Origin: a virus
IMG/VR virus record: IMGVR_UViG_3300022413_000035
Location: 1 to 26,810 of that record
Strand: one strand, 5' to 3'
DNA length: 26,810 nucleotides
In this document: positions 15,926-23,562 of the stretch, in pieces
How the letters are laid out: every line of letters starts with the position of its first letter
Position numbering within the stretch: position 1 is the first letter of the stretch
Notes under the pieces: model-generated
Database searches by the model: none
What the model saw: only the letters and a program-made list of their open reading frames with translations
Told to the model about the DNA's origin: nothing
Translations under genes and position numbers: made by a program

Positions 15926-16505
15926 GTAACCGCACTCGTATCCTGTGACCGCCACCCTCGCCTCGCGCAGCCCGTTCCGCGCGTTCATCACCATCAACCC
16001 GGCTCGCATATAGGTCACGTTGCTCGCGCAATTCGGGCAGATCGGTATACGTCATGCTGCGATCGCCGATCGAGTATGACCGGTGCGTTTTCGCCGCCAG
16101 CGCCTCGATCGCCGTCGTCAACAGATCCAACATCCGCCGATTGTGATTACGCGGATCGTCCGGATTCGCGTCTCGATTCGTGACCAGTTCCACGCGCCCG
16201 GTATCGACGGTGAACCGCTCCGAATCCGAGTCCCGCGTAATGTACGCCTGCCACTCGTACCAGCCAGCGTAGTGATCGTCCGTCGTCGTCGACGCGACGG
16301 CAACCAGATACTCGGTCCCACTGGCCGTCGCGGTGACGGTAACCTCGTCCCCGCTCCCGTACCGGCGCAGCGAATACGACAACGTGTACAGCGCCGGGTC
16401 ATAGTCCCCGCCGAGGTCCGTGCGCTTCCACACCCACCGATCGCCAATGACCAGATAGCCCGGAATCCCCTCCGGGTAATTGGTCGCATCGAATAAGTTA
16501 CTCAC
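15918..16505 (-). CDS. Structural protein with gpW-like C-terminal domain
   Basis: The product is about 195 residues. The N-terminal 115 residues are beta-rich (GYLVIGDRWVWKRTDLGGDY, then strand-rich EVTVTATASGTEYLVAVAS), a fold I do not recognise. The C-terminal part (MLDLLTTAIEALAAKTHRSY, then SIGDRSMTYTDLPELREQRD) matches lambda gpW-type head-completion proteins, which bind the portal and attach tails. gpW is normally a separate protein of 68 residues next to the portal, so this appears to be a gpW fused to a new N-terminal domain. The GTG at 16505 overlaps the large terminase stop as GTGA and is preferred to the GTG at 16511. Confidence 0.75.
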   Translation of the reverse strand: MSNLFDATNYPEGIPGYLVIGDRWVWKRTDLGGDYDPALYTLSYSLRRYGSGDEVTVTATASGTEYLVAVASTTTDDHYAGWYEWQAYITRDSDSERFTVDTGRVELVTNRDANPDDPRNHNRRMLDLLTTAIEALAAKTHRSYSIGDRSMTYTDLPELREQRDLYASRVDGDERAERAARGEGGGHRIRVRLHG

Positions 16506-18394
16506 GCCCACGACCCCACGTAGTTTTGACGGCGGCGTAACCGCGAGGGACTATCGATCTTATCTGCATCCGCTCTTTGCTCTTTCTGTTTTGCCAGCGA
16601 TTCATAGTCCGGATTCAATAGCCGCACCGCCGCGTGCGCCAGGATCCGGCAATCCAGCGCCTCGTTGCGCGGCCGAGTCTTGACCCATTCCCGGACAGCA
16701 TGACCGCGCACCATGCGCCGCTGCATCCGCTCCGCGGTCAGCTGATCGAAGTACTCTTCGTCCCGCGCGATCGGGAAGTGACAGTATCCCGCCCCCGGCT
16801 TCGTCATCAGTAACCGCCGAAACAAGACCGACTTGCCCTCGTCCACCCCAATCAATTCCGGCTTGTACCCCTGCCGGCTGCGCTTGCGTAACCGCAACGA
16901 CCGCTTATCCCGCCCCTCAATCAACGGACGCGTCGGGCCTTCTACGCCCTTTGTCGCCCACAGATGCGCGTGCCGCGCGCCCTTCACCCAATCGTACACA
17001 ACGCTCGCCATGTACCCCGAGTCGATACACCCGGCCGTTATCGAGTGCTTTCGTTCAAGGGATTCGTAGCGCGTCTCGGTAATGAACCGGTGCACCTCAT
17101 CCCACACCTCGCGCTGCGTCGGCTCACCCTCGAATATCTGGTAGTCCAGACTCCACGACTCTTCGCCCACACCCCACGACACCACCTCAAGCTCGATGCG
17201 GTCGGCCTGTACGTCGGCCCCGAAGGTCACCACCACACCACCCGGCATCTCCACCGGGTACTTTTCGCGGCGCTCCATCAACCAGTGACCGTCGATCGAC
17301 TCCCCCGGCTCGGTCCACGTCTCCGCGAACGCCGTATTGATGACCGTCCGGAGCTGTTCGGGATCGTCCTTCGACGCCAGGAACTCGCGCACCGTATCCG
17401 CCCAGGACGCGAACGGCGACGCCCACTGGTTGCACCAGAAAGCCTTGCTCAGTATCCCGTCATTCCGGACGCAGATCCATAAACCAGTCCGTTTGACGCG
17501 GGATTCATCGCTCGATTCATGCGCTGCGCCGCAATGCTCACAGGCATATCGCACCGTCCCCGGGTCCCCTTCGTCCCACACGAAATGCTTGAACTTCGGG
17601 AACTGCCGCGACTCGCAATGCAGGCATTGCAACTGCCACTCGTATTGCTGATCGCAGCGCTTGTACTCCGCGTCGATGCCGTCGTCTTCATAGGTCGGGC
17701 TCGACACTTTCAGTATCTTCCGGTTCCAGAATGCCCGCGACCGCTTCTCGGCCAGTCGCACCGGGTCACCTTCGCGCGTCGTCTCGAAACGATCCAACTC
17801 ATCGAAAAAGACATACCTGATCGGTCGAGAGGCCAGACCCGCCGGACTATTACTGCCCGCGACGCTGACGTGTCCGCCCGGGAAGGTCTTGTGCAGAATC
17901 GTGTTTCCGCTGTCCCGCTTGTCCGACGCCTTCACCAACCCCTTCAATACCGGCGTGTCGCGCAGCATCGGGGCGAGTCGGTCCTTGCTCCACGCTTCGC
18001 CCATCGGCTTCGCGCTCGGTTGCACAATCAGGATCGGCCCCGGATCGTAAGAGATCACGAACCCCACCGCGTTATTCATCACTTCGGTCTTGCCGATCTG
18101 GCTGCTGAACTTCAACACCACCAGCTCGCACGGATCGGACGGCCCGAGCGCGTCCATCGGCGCGACCAGATATGGCGTTCTAGTGTTTCGCCACCTTCCC
18201 GGCTCCGCGCTGCTTTCGGGACTTAGGTACCTTTCCGTTTCCGCCCATTGACTCACCGTCAGACTCGGCGGTGGCCGCAATGCCAAGGCGGCGCAACGAC
18301 TCAGCGCGCCAAGCGTCCGGGCCAGTCGATAGTTCTTCGAGCGCTTCCCGGATCTGCGCGTCGAGGACTGCTCGTTTCTGCTGTATTGTTCCAT
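16502..18394 (-). CDS. Terminase large subunit (GpA family)
   Basis: This 630-residue ATPase and nuclease pumps phage DNA into the prohead and cuts it. A Walker A-like SSQIGKTE lies at residues 97-104 and a Walker B plus catalytic Glu in YVFFDELDR at 194-202. A CxxC...CxxC pair (QCLHC and ACEHCG) follows as in gpA relatives. The C-terminal part from about residue 390 begins with TFGADVQADRIELEV, the acidic RNase H-like nuclease start, and ends with HAAVRLL. The PPPSLTVSQWAETERYLSPE segment is the usual family N-terminus. The ATG at 18394 lies inside the small subunit gene, giving a 215-base overlap. There is no strong ribosome binding site, so coupling or another start is possible. Confidence 0.93.
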   Translation of the reverse strand: MEQYSRNEQSSTRRSGKRSKNYRLARTLGALSRCAALALRPPPSLTVSQWAETERYLSPESSAEPGRWRNTRTPYLVAPMDALGPSDPCELVVLKFSSQIGKTEVMNNAVGFVISYDPGPILIVQPSAKPMGEAWSKDRLAPMLRDTPVLKGLVKASDKRDSGNTILHKTFPGGHVSVAGSNSPAGLASRPIRYVFFDELDRFETTREGDPVRLAEKRSRAFWNRKILKVSSPTYEDDGIDAEYKRCDQQYEWQLQCLHCESRQFPKFKHFVWDEGDPGTVRYACEHCGAAHESSDESRVKRTGLWICVRNDGILSKAFWCNQWASPFASWADTVREFLASKDDPEQLRTVINTAFAETWTEPGESIDGHWLMERREKYPVEMPGGVVVTFGADVQADRIELEVVSWGVGEESWSLDYQIFEGEPTQREVWDEVHRFITETRYESLERKHSITAGCIDSGYMASVVYDWVKGARHAHLWATKGVEGPTRPLIEGRDKRSLRLRKRSRQGYKPELIGVDEGKSVLFRRLLMTKPGAGYCHFPIARDEEYFDQLTAERMQRRMVRGHAVREWVKTRPRNEALDCRILAHAAVRLLNPDYESLAKQKEQRADADKIDSPSRLRRRQNYVGSWA

Positions 18395-18755
18395 CCAATT
18401 CCGGCGCCGCCTTCGTCGGGATACCCAATAGACGCGCCTTGACGTTCGTCAACACCACCGTCCACAGGTCTTGCACCGCTTCGACGTTCACTTGCTCCCC
18501 GCGTCGGATGGCATTCTCCATTTCTGCCCGGTCGGCTTGCTCCTTTGCCAGTCGCGCACGCTCCGCGGTCAGGTCAAGTTCTCCGTAATCCGCCCCACGG
18601 CCTGCTGCAATCGCCCGAATATGTGCGCAATACCTCAACAAACACTCGTCAAACCCGAGGGAAAGATCCATAATCCCCTTGCGGCAGTGCTCGGCGATAG
18701 TTTGCCGGGTCGTTCCTACTGCGTCGGCGAACTGCTGCTGCGTCAGTCGCTTCAT
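18180..18755 (-). CDS. Terminase small subunit (Nu1-like)
   Basis: The 191-residue product has an N-terminal helix-turn-helix (LTQQQFADAVGTTRQTIAEH, residues 4-23) and then the conserved ELDLTAERARLAKEQADRAE helix (about residues 59-78) of Nu1-type subunits. The C-terminal part is helical, then Gly/Lys-rich. This subunit binds the packaging signal on DNA and recruits the large subunit. GAGGG lies six to seven bases before the ATG. The upstream 240 bases carry repeated GTGGGGCG octamers that may be its binding sites. The 3' 215 bases also encode the start of the large subunit in another frame, so the sequence there is under double constraint. Confidence 0.9.
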   Translation of the reverse strand: MKRLTQQQFADAVGTTRQTIAEHCRKGIMDLSLGFDECLLRYCAHIRAIAAGRGADYGELDLTAERARLAKEQADRAEMENAIRRGEQVNVEAVQDLWTVVLTNVKARLLGIPTKAAPELDGTIQQKRAVLDAQIREALEELSTGPDAWRAESLRRLGIAATAESDGESMGGNGKVPKSRKQRGAGKVAKH

Positions 18756-18779
18756 TCATGCCCTCAATTTACGGGATGG

Positions 18780-19019
18780 CGCCCCACTTTTGCATTTTGC
18801 GAATGTGGGGCGTCCGCCCAATATTTAGCCCATATTCGCCCGTAAGTGGGGCGGCGCTACTCGCCGCACCCCCTCTAGAAAATTTTGTGGGTAAAAAAAA
18901 ATCGCACTCGCGAACTACCTGCGATTTCGACTTGAGAGAGGACCCGCGCCCACGTTTCTCGGCCTGGTAGTGGGGATCGTCGTCCGTTTTCTCCCCGTTT
19001 TCGCCGTGGAAGTGGGGCG
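18780..19019. repeat. GTGGGGCG octamer cluster, candidate packaging (cos/cosB) site
   Basis: Exact GTGGGGCG occurs at 18805-18812, 18846-18853 and 19012-19019, and its complement CGCCCCAC at 18780-18787. The near copy GTGGGGA lies at 18970-18976. The first inverted pair can form a hairpin. The flanks are often A or AA before GTG. Four exact copies of an 8-mer in 240 bases, next to the small terminase gene, resemble the spaced R sites bound by gpNu1 at cosB. An operator or unrelated repeat is possible. Confidence 0.45.
18893..18927 (-). terminator. Intrinsic terminator ending the accessory block
   Basis: On the minus strand, AAATCGCA and TGCGATTT form an 8-base stem around a 13-base loop, followed by a run of nine T residues. 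It would stop transcripts from the accessory genes just before the terminase genes. The stop codon of the 98-residue upstream gene lies in the loop. Reading through it may need late antitermination. Confidence 0.7.
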
Positions 19020-19211
19020 TTGTCCCATTCCCTTTGTGCTGTTCATAAAGCTCTCGCGTATCATCTGCCCGTACCTCATCGGCACCCTGAAGGACATCAC
19101 CCGATCACCGAACCCGAAGTGAACATAGCCCCACGCGCTGCCAACTGGATACGCGCGCAGCTTGAACCACCGCACCGAAGCCACAGGTATCGCGGTGTCG
19201 TAGACCATCAT
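18915..19211 (-). CDS. Basic protein of unknown function
   Basis: This 98-residue product starts MMVYDTAIPVASVRWFKLRA and has a strand-rich first half (GYVHFGFGDRVMSFRVPMRYGQMIRESF). A disordered, very basic tail (TAKTGRKRTTIPTTRPRN and on) follows. The ATG at 19211 has AGCAGGT at a usable distance; a GTG at 19214 and another ATG at 19208 are alternatives. It follows a gpZ-like gene and ends inside a terminator hairpin. The tail could bind nucleic acid or be a flexible virion part. I do not recognise a family, and its codons should be checked against neighbours. Confidence 0.5.
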   Translation of the reverse strand: MMVYDTAIPVASVRWFKLRAYPVGSAWGYVHFGFGDRVMSFRVPMRYGQMIRESFMNSTKGMGQRPTSTAKTGRKRTTIPTTRPRNVGAGPLSSRNRR

Positions 19212-19224
19212 CACCGTTACCTGC

Positions 19225-19833
19225 TCACCGTCGCTTATTCAGGACATGGCGCATCGCCTCATCGAACGCACCCTTAAAGTTCTTGCGTACATACTCCGTA
19301 CCCACCCTATGAAATGGGAAGCGCTTGGTATAACTGCGTCCGGTATTCCACCACGCCTGCGCCACCATCCGCTTCGACTTCTTGCCGCCTACCAGCTTGA
19401 ACACGCCACCCTCCCTACCGTGAAAGGATTTGTAGAACATGCCCTTGCGCTTCAAGCCAGTGCGCGCGATATTGCCTGCCGCATTGACCTTGACGTTATC
19501 GGGCGATGGCTTGAGTTCCGATGCTGTGCCGCCCTCTACTTGGTATTGCAGATACTTCCACTGGTCGGGCTGTATCTCCACGATTGCCGTTAGGCTCGTA
19601 GGTGATGCCTGCTTCGACACCTTAAACGCCCGCTTTGTGTATGTCGTCGGGCGATGCAGGTATTTATCTATGGCCTTTGTGTATTCCCCAGGCGATCCGC
19701 GCTTACCACCTAGCCCGAACGCCAAATTGTTGACCGTGGATTTGATCGCCCCCGGGACCTCTTTCTTGTGCAGCCGAGACAGGTCACGCCGTACCGCTTT
19801 TACGTCTGCACGTATGGATACGGTAGCGACCAA
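19225..19833 (-). CDS. gpZ-like minor tail / tail completion protein
   Basis: The 202-residue protein is very basic and starts (TTG) with VATVSIRADVKAVRRDLSRL, then HKKEVPGAIKSTVNNLAFG. Its end (YVRKNFKGAFDEAMRHVLNKR) recalls the helical end of lambda gpZ. The middle has strands, lysine-rich loops and an aromatic patch. gpZ-type proteins act when the tail joins the head. The TTG start is directly after the previous TGA and has AAGGCG at eight bases; no nearby ATG exists. In lambda gpZ lies between FII and U. Here those are adjacent at 9.8-10.5 kb, and the Z-like gene is on the other side of the terminase genes. Similarity is judged by eye. Confidence 0.6.
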   Translation of the reverse strand: MVATVSIRADVKAVRRDLSRLHKKEVPGAIKSTVNNLAFGLGGKRGSPGEYTKAIDKYLHRPTTYTKRAFKVSKQASPTSLTAIVEIQPDQWKYLQYQVEGGTASELKPSPDNVKVNAAGNIARTGLKRKGMFYKSFHGREGGVFKLVGGKKSKRMVAQAWWNTGRSYTKRFPFHRVGTEYVRKNFKGAFDEAMRHVLNKRR

Positions 19834-20190
19834 TCAGGACGCCTTATCCACCTGCACAGCCACGCACGTCACGCTGGTCGTGCTCTCCCAGCCCACCTCC
19901 ACGCGCCCGTTCGCATTGTTGAACGCGGTTGTGGAGAACGGTCCGAGCACCGAATCTTCCGCGGCGTTCACCGTCCACACCGCATTGGCCTTCGTGACCG
20001 AGCCCATCCCGGGTAACGTACCGGTCGTAGTCTGAGCGGTAATCGTCACGTCGACATCGCCCCCGGACGCGTTCTTAACAAGGAGTATCGTATCGCCATC
20101 ATTAGCGAACTCGTCACCACCCGCCGCGCACGCTCCGTAGGTCAAATCCACGCCCGTCTCGATTGCTGTCACTACCGTCAATGTTGCCAT
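19834..20190 (-). CDS. Beta-rich putative virion protein
   Basis: This 118-residue protein starts MATLTVVTAIETGVDLTYGA and alternates short beta strands with Gly/Asn/Asp turns (DGDTILLVKNASGGDVDVTITAQT, then GRVEVGWESTTSVTCVAVQV). The ATG follows GGAG at six bases. Such proteins occur often among phage head or tail accessory genes, for example near head-completion genes. No motif gives a specific role. It is followed at once by the gpZ-like gene and preceded by an Ig-like protein, so it is likely another structural component of this block. Confidence 0.7.
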   Translation of the reverse strand: MATLTVVTAIETGVDLTYGACAAGGDEFANDGDTILLVKNASGGDVDVTITAQTTTGTLPGMGSVTKANAVWTVNAAEDSVLGPFSTTAFNNANGRVEVGWESTTSVTCVAVQVDKAS

Positions 20191-20223
20191 GCTGTTCTCC
20201 GTCCGGTTATCCGGATCTCGTTG

Positions 20224-20574
20224 TTATGGTATCGCCGCTGTAAACGTGAGCCGGTCATCGTACACGACATCGAGATTGCCGGCGGCGTCTGTCACGCGCA
20301 CTTGATGGTCGTAGGTTTTCGCCGGCAGGCCCATATCAGCGGCCTTGAGTGTCACCGTCAGAATGCCGCCCGTATCGTCCGTGATGGCAGTCACACTCCC
20401 GGCCGCGCTCGCCACGCTAGTGACCGATAGATGGCGATGAGCATTGGACTTGTCCCCAACGCGGTACTCGATTGTGGCGCCGGTCAGGTCTTTGACCGTT
20501 GTTTTGGCTGCGTCCTCATAGACGGTCATCGTCAAAACCACGTCCTGACCCTGATGGATGGTCGTTTCAGCCAC
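20224..20574 (-). CDS. Ig-like or BppU-like beta-sandwich protein
   Basis: This 116-residue product begins at a GTG (AETTIHQGQDVVLTMTVYED), with GAGG six bases upstream. Its strand pattern (ATIEYRVGDKS, GGILTVTLKAADMG, TYDHQVRVTDAAGNLDVVY, DDRLTFT) is a typical phage Ig-like fold, as found in receptor-binding or baseplate proteins. It overlaps the preceding gene by eight bases. It may be a virion surface protein or an adaptor. The specific family is not proven. One of several small beta proteins clustered here, it may work with the repeat protein upstream. Confidence 0.65.
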   Translation of the reverse strand: MAETTIHQGQDVVLTMTVYEDAAKTTVKDLTGATIEYRVGDKSNAHRHLSVTSVASAAGSVTAITDDTGGILTVTLKAADMGLPAKTYDHQVRVTDAAGNLDVVYDDRLTFTAAIP

Positions 20575-20884
20575 TCAGCGCCTCGTCGATACTGGCCGCG
20601 ATCTTGTCCAGCTTGTCACCGAATACGGCATTGATCTCGTCCCGCACCTTGTCGGTCACGGCACCTTCCGCAAGTAACGCGACCAACTCGACAGACAGTC
20701 GCCGGCATTCAGCCGCCTCCTGGGCATTGCGTTCGTCGAGCACGGCGTCGCTGTGCAAGGTAAAGTTCGGGTCCGCTTTTCGGGCCTCCCGAGCCTCCAT
20801 ACTTTGCATTAGGCGCCCGCAACGCCCGATGTGGCGTGCGATCTTCTGGTCGCGGCTTGATGCTCCGATCGTTGCTTGATTCAT
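20567..20884 (-). CDS. Small helical protein of unknown function
   Basis: This 105-residue product is nearly all helical and charged. It starts MNQATIGASSRDQKIARHIG, with internal helices (MQSMEAREARKAD, CRRLSVELVALLAEG and KVRDEINAVFGDKLDKIAAS). The ATG at 20884 lies just after the previous stop and has AGGTG about nine bases upstream. An upstream start at 20929 would extend it into the previous gene. No membrane segment or motif is seen. It is the only strongly helical protein among beta-rich neighbours and may be a chaperone for them, which is only an idea. Confidence 0.6.
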   Translation of the reverse strand: MNQATIGASSRDQKIARHIGRCGRLMQSMEAREARKADPNFTLHSDAVLDERNAQEAAECRRLSVELVALLAEGAVTDKVRDEINAVFGDKLDKIAASIDEALSG

Positions 20885-20889
20885 AACTG

Positions 20890-21354
20890 CTACACCTGAT
20901 CCGTTGAGGTAATTCCGCTTATATTCCATGCAAGGTCGAAATCGCCGTTAGTCATATCCGTGTCCGCGCCGAAATCGACCGAGAACAGGCATCGCTTACC
21001 CGCGTCGGTGCTGTTATACGCGATCCCCCATCGCGCCGCGGTCGGATTGCTCGCATGCTGCGCTATGGTTGTGAGATCCGCCGCGTCCAGCACTGCCGCG
21101 CCGGCCGATAGCGTTACGGTGGGCGTGGCAATCGTCTCGCCGCCCGCCGTGTAGTTCCCGGACGTTTCCGAGACCTCGTTCGTCGAGAAATTCACAGTCC
21201 CACCCGCGCCCCATCGCGGATCAGCCGTCGCTGTCGTCGGTGTCGTCACGCTGTCCACGAACCCGATCTTGAGCACGTCCGTATCCAGATCGTGCAGTTT
21301 CAGTTGAACGTCGACCATCGCCTGATCGAACCAAATTACGTCGCCTTGTGCCAT
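20890..21354 (-). CDS. Beta-rich phage structural protein
   Basis: The 154-residue product starts MAQGDVIWFDQAMVDVQLKL and continues HDLDTDVLKIGFVDSV. It includes DPRWGAGGTVNFSTNEVSET and ends GDFDLAWNISGITS. This pattern (a short helix, HDLDTDxxKIGFV, then an ADPRWGAGG loop) is seen in phage virion proteins that lie near tail or fibre genes, from general familiarity rather than a search. Its ATG touches the end of the repeat-protein gene at 21354 (TAATG-type junction). It may be a short fibre or decoration protein. The function is not defined. Confidence 0.7.
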   Translation of the reverse strand: MAQGDVIWFDQAMVDVQLKLHDLDTDVLKIGFVDSVTTPTTATADPRWGAGGTVNFSTNEVSETSGNYTAGGETIATPTVTLSAGAAVLDAADLTTIAQHASNPTAARWGIAYNSTDAGKRCLFSVDFGADTDMTNGDFDLAWNISGITSTDQV

Positions 21355-23105
21355 TATCCTTCACCCCATAGTCCGGTTATTGAGAAACTTGTTTTATGGA
21401 CCCCTTCGAGGTCCGATTGTATTTGATACACACCATCCGCTGATCGCGCGATGTTGAATATCCCTTCGAGCGTAATTAAAACCGCCTGTATCTCTGCGAA
21501 AATGACCGCGTTTGCGGTGACCCCGATACTCTCCAGCGTCGCAACGATCGCCTTGTGCAGTGCGATAGCCGCCTGCTGCGATGTGATCCCAAGGCTTTCG
21601 GCCAGCGCGAGAACCACCTTATTCAGCCGCACGGTGGCACCCTGCGCGCTAACGCCGATCGTCTCCAGGACCGCTTGTATCTGAATCGCCGCATTCACGG
21701 TGGCCTGGTATTCGGTGATCGTCAGGCTTTCCAGCACCGTCGAGACGGTCTTGCTCTTCGTGATCGTGCCACCGGACGTCGTAACGTCAAGCGATTCCAG
21801 GGCGGCGGATAAGACCTTCGCCAGCGTCACCGCACATACCGCAGACGTCACCGCTATCGTTTCCAATGACGTCGTAACCGCCACGTTGCGCGTGATGTCC
21901 GCCTGCGATTCTGTGACCGCGACCGATTCCAGCGCAGCGTTGATCAACGTGTTATCGCCTGTCGTGACCGTCGCGATGCTTTCCGTCACTGTGATCGATT
22001 CCAGCGCCGCCACAATCTGCTTCGCCAACGTCTGCGTCGCCGCAGATTCCGTAACCGCGATCGATTCCACGGCAGCGGATACAATCTTCGATAGATCCTG
22101 ATCGACGCCGAAAGTCGAGACACCGATGCTCTCTAATAATGCCGCGACCGACTTGCTCAGGCCCGGGGTAGACTGGCCCCCGGTCACGCCGATGCTCTCC
22201 AGCACCGCTACGACCGCCTTGCTCAGTGTTTGCGTAGCCGCGCTTTCCGTCACGGTGATCGACTCAAGCCCCGCGTTAATCAGTGTGTTATCGCCAGTCG
22301 TGACCGTCGCCAGCGATTCCGTGATCGCGATCGACTCAAGCGCCCCATCAACCGACTTGCTAAGGGTAACGGTGACCGCGCTTTCTGTAACCGCAATCGA
22401 CTCGATCGAGCCCGAGACCAGCTTGTTTAGATTCTGATCCGCTGCGCTCTCGGTGACCGCCAGCGACTCAAGCGCCGCATTGATGATCATATTGGCTAGG
22501 ACCGTGGCCGCGCTTTCCGTCACGGCGATGCTTTCCAGCGCGCCGGATACCGCCTTGTTTAGATTCTGATCGGCTTGGATAGCTGTAACCGCGACCGATT
22601 CCAGGACCGCCGATACCACCTTGCCGAGCCTCTGAACCGATGCGTTTCCGGTGACTAACAACGATTCTAGGGCGGCGGATACTAGCTTGCCGAGCCTCTG
22701 ATCTGCCGCGTTCCCCGTAACTGCAATCGATTCCAGGGCGCCGCTGATCAACGTCTTGGCGTTGACCCCGGCCGGTAATTCAGAAACCGCGACTGATTCT
22801 AGGTTGCCGCTGATCAGCGTCTTGGCGTTGATGTCAGCCGCCGCCTCCGTCACGGCGACGCTTTCCAACGTACCGGATACCAGTTTATTCAGATTCTGGT
22901 CAGTCTGTAATTCAGTAACTGCAATCGATTCCAGGGCGCCGCTGACCATCTTTTGAATGTTGATCGTAGTGGCGAAGGTCGTAACGTCTAGACTCTCCAG
23001 GTTGCCACTGATCGATATGTCGCCCCCGACGGGAGGCCACATAGGCGCAGCAAGTCCTTTCCCCGCCCAGGGGATAAAGGACGGTCTACGCCACGTATGC
23101 CTCAC
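21354..23105 (-). CDS. 22-residue-repeat protein, putative fibre or beta-solenoid
   Basis: This 583-residue protein is mostly about 23 imperfect repeats of 22 residues (two of them 24), from about residue 33 to 545. A typical unit is SGALESIAVTESAADQNLNKLV, with conserved LES(I/V/L)xVT and a hydrophobic position near the end. The regular length suggests a beta-solenoid or stacked-strand fibre. The first 28 residues are distinct (RPSFIPWAGKGL), and the last 35 (LEGIFNIARSADGVYQIQSD and on) form a different C-terminal tip. Two copies of the 24-residue variant (TGDNTLINA) lie five units apart, as expected from segment duplication. It may extend from the virion to bind hosts or other virions. A GTG start at 23105 is used; an ATG at 23042 is the alternative. 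Confidence 0.8.
   Translation of the reverse strand: MRHTWRRPSFIPWAGKGLAAPMWPPVGGDISISGNLESLDVTTFATTINIQKMVSGALESIAVTELQTDQNLNKLVSGTLESVAVTEAAADINAKTLISGNLESVAVSELPAGVNAKTLISGALESIAVTGNAADQRLGKLVSAALESLLVTGNASVQRLGKVVSAVLESVAVTAIQADQNLNKAVSGALESIAVTESAATVLANMIINAALESLAVTESAADQNLNKLVSGSIESIAVTESAVTVTLSKSVDGALESIAITESLATVTTGDNTLINAGLESITVTESAATQTLSKAVVAVLESIGVTGGQSTPGLSKSVAALLESIGVSTFGVDQDLSKIVSAAVESIAVTESAATQTLAKQIVAALESITVTESIATVTTGDNTLINAALESVAVTESQADITRNVAVTTSLETIAVTSAVCAVTLAKVLSAALESLDVTTSGGTITKSKTVSTVLESLTITEYQATVNAAIQIQAVLETIGVSAQGATVRLNKVVLALAESLGITSQQAAIALHKAIVATLESIGVTANAVIFAEIQAVLITLEGIFNIARSADGVYQIQSDLEGVHKTSFSITGLWGEG
21420..23010 (-). repeat. Tandem ~66-base coding repeats
   Basis: About 23 diverged 66-base units (two of 72) make up most of the 583-residue gene. 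Codons differ while the residues LESI(A)VTES stay the same, so selection acts on the protein. Some adjacent units (for example the two RLGK units and the two NAKTLI units) are more alike, suggesting local duplication. The copies offer substrate for slippage or recombination that changes fibre length. Confidence 0.8.
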
Positions 23106-23108
23106 AAC

Positions 23109-23552
23109 TTACAATTCTTCCCACACCACGTAGCCATTGCAGGTTTCGCTTGCAGCGGACGTACTGAGATGTAGCGCGATCCGCCCGCCCTCTTGAACGA
23201 CTGGCATGATCTCCGGCGTCGGTTGATAGATCAGAGATCCAAGCTGCTCGTACTGCCACGCGGCCAGTGTCGTATCCAGCGTACCGGGCGCCGCAACGAT
23301 CGTGACCATTGCCGCAGTGATGGCGCCGTCGGCCTCGTCCAAATTTTCTTCGGTAACGGCTGTCCCGGTTCCCGTCGTCGAGCGCCGCACGAGCTGCAAA
23401 TTCAGTGCCGCCGCTGCTATTGCGCTCGTTGAAATCTCGAAATAGTGCAGTTTCAATTTATCGTTCGCGCCGGCCACGACTTGCCAGATGTCCATATCTG
23501 CATCGGTGCCGAGCGCAGCCGCTGAAAATGCGCCTACTACCATTCGTCCCAC
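23109..23552 (-). CDS. Beta-rich virion-associated protein
   Basis: The 147-residue protein starts at a GTG with GAGGA seven bases before it (GRMVVGAFSAAALGTDADMD). It has strands such as LKLHYFEISTSAI, a variable Thr/Gly loop (RRSTTGTGTAVTEENLDEAD) and an end of the type EGGRIALHLSTSAASETCNG followed by VVWEEL. This arrangement is common in proteins found near phage structural genes, whose role has not been established to my knowledge. It is followed three bases later by the repeat protein. A capsid decoration or fibre-adaptor function is possible. Confidence 0.7.
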   Translation of the reverse strand: MGRMVVGAFSAAALGTDADMDIWQVVAGANDKLKLHYFEISTSAIAAAALNLQLVRRSTTGTGTAVTEENLDEADGAITAAMVTIVAAPGTLDTTLAAWQYEQLGSLIYQPTPEIMPVVQEGGRIALHLSTSAASETCNGYVVWEEL

Positions 23553-23562
23553 AATTTATTCC

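Noticed and set aside
21451-22956. Plus-strand open frames opposite the repeat protein
   Set aside because: Their own periodicity mirrors the 66-base repeats of the minus-strand gene.
21354-23105. 66-base repeats as a CRISPR array
   Set aside because: The units are diverged, have no constant repeat with unique spacers, and encode a continuous protein.
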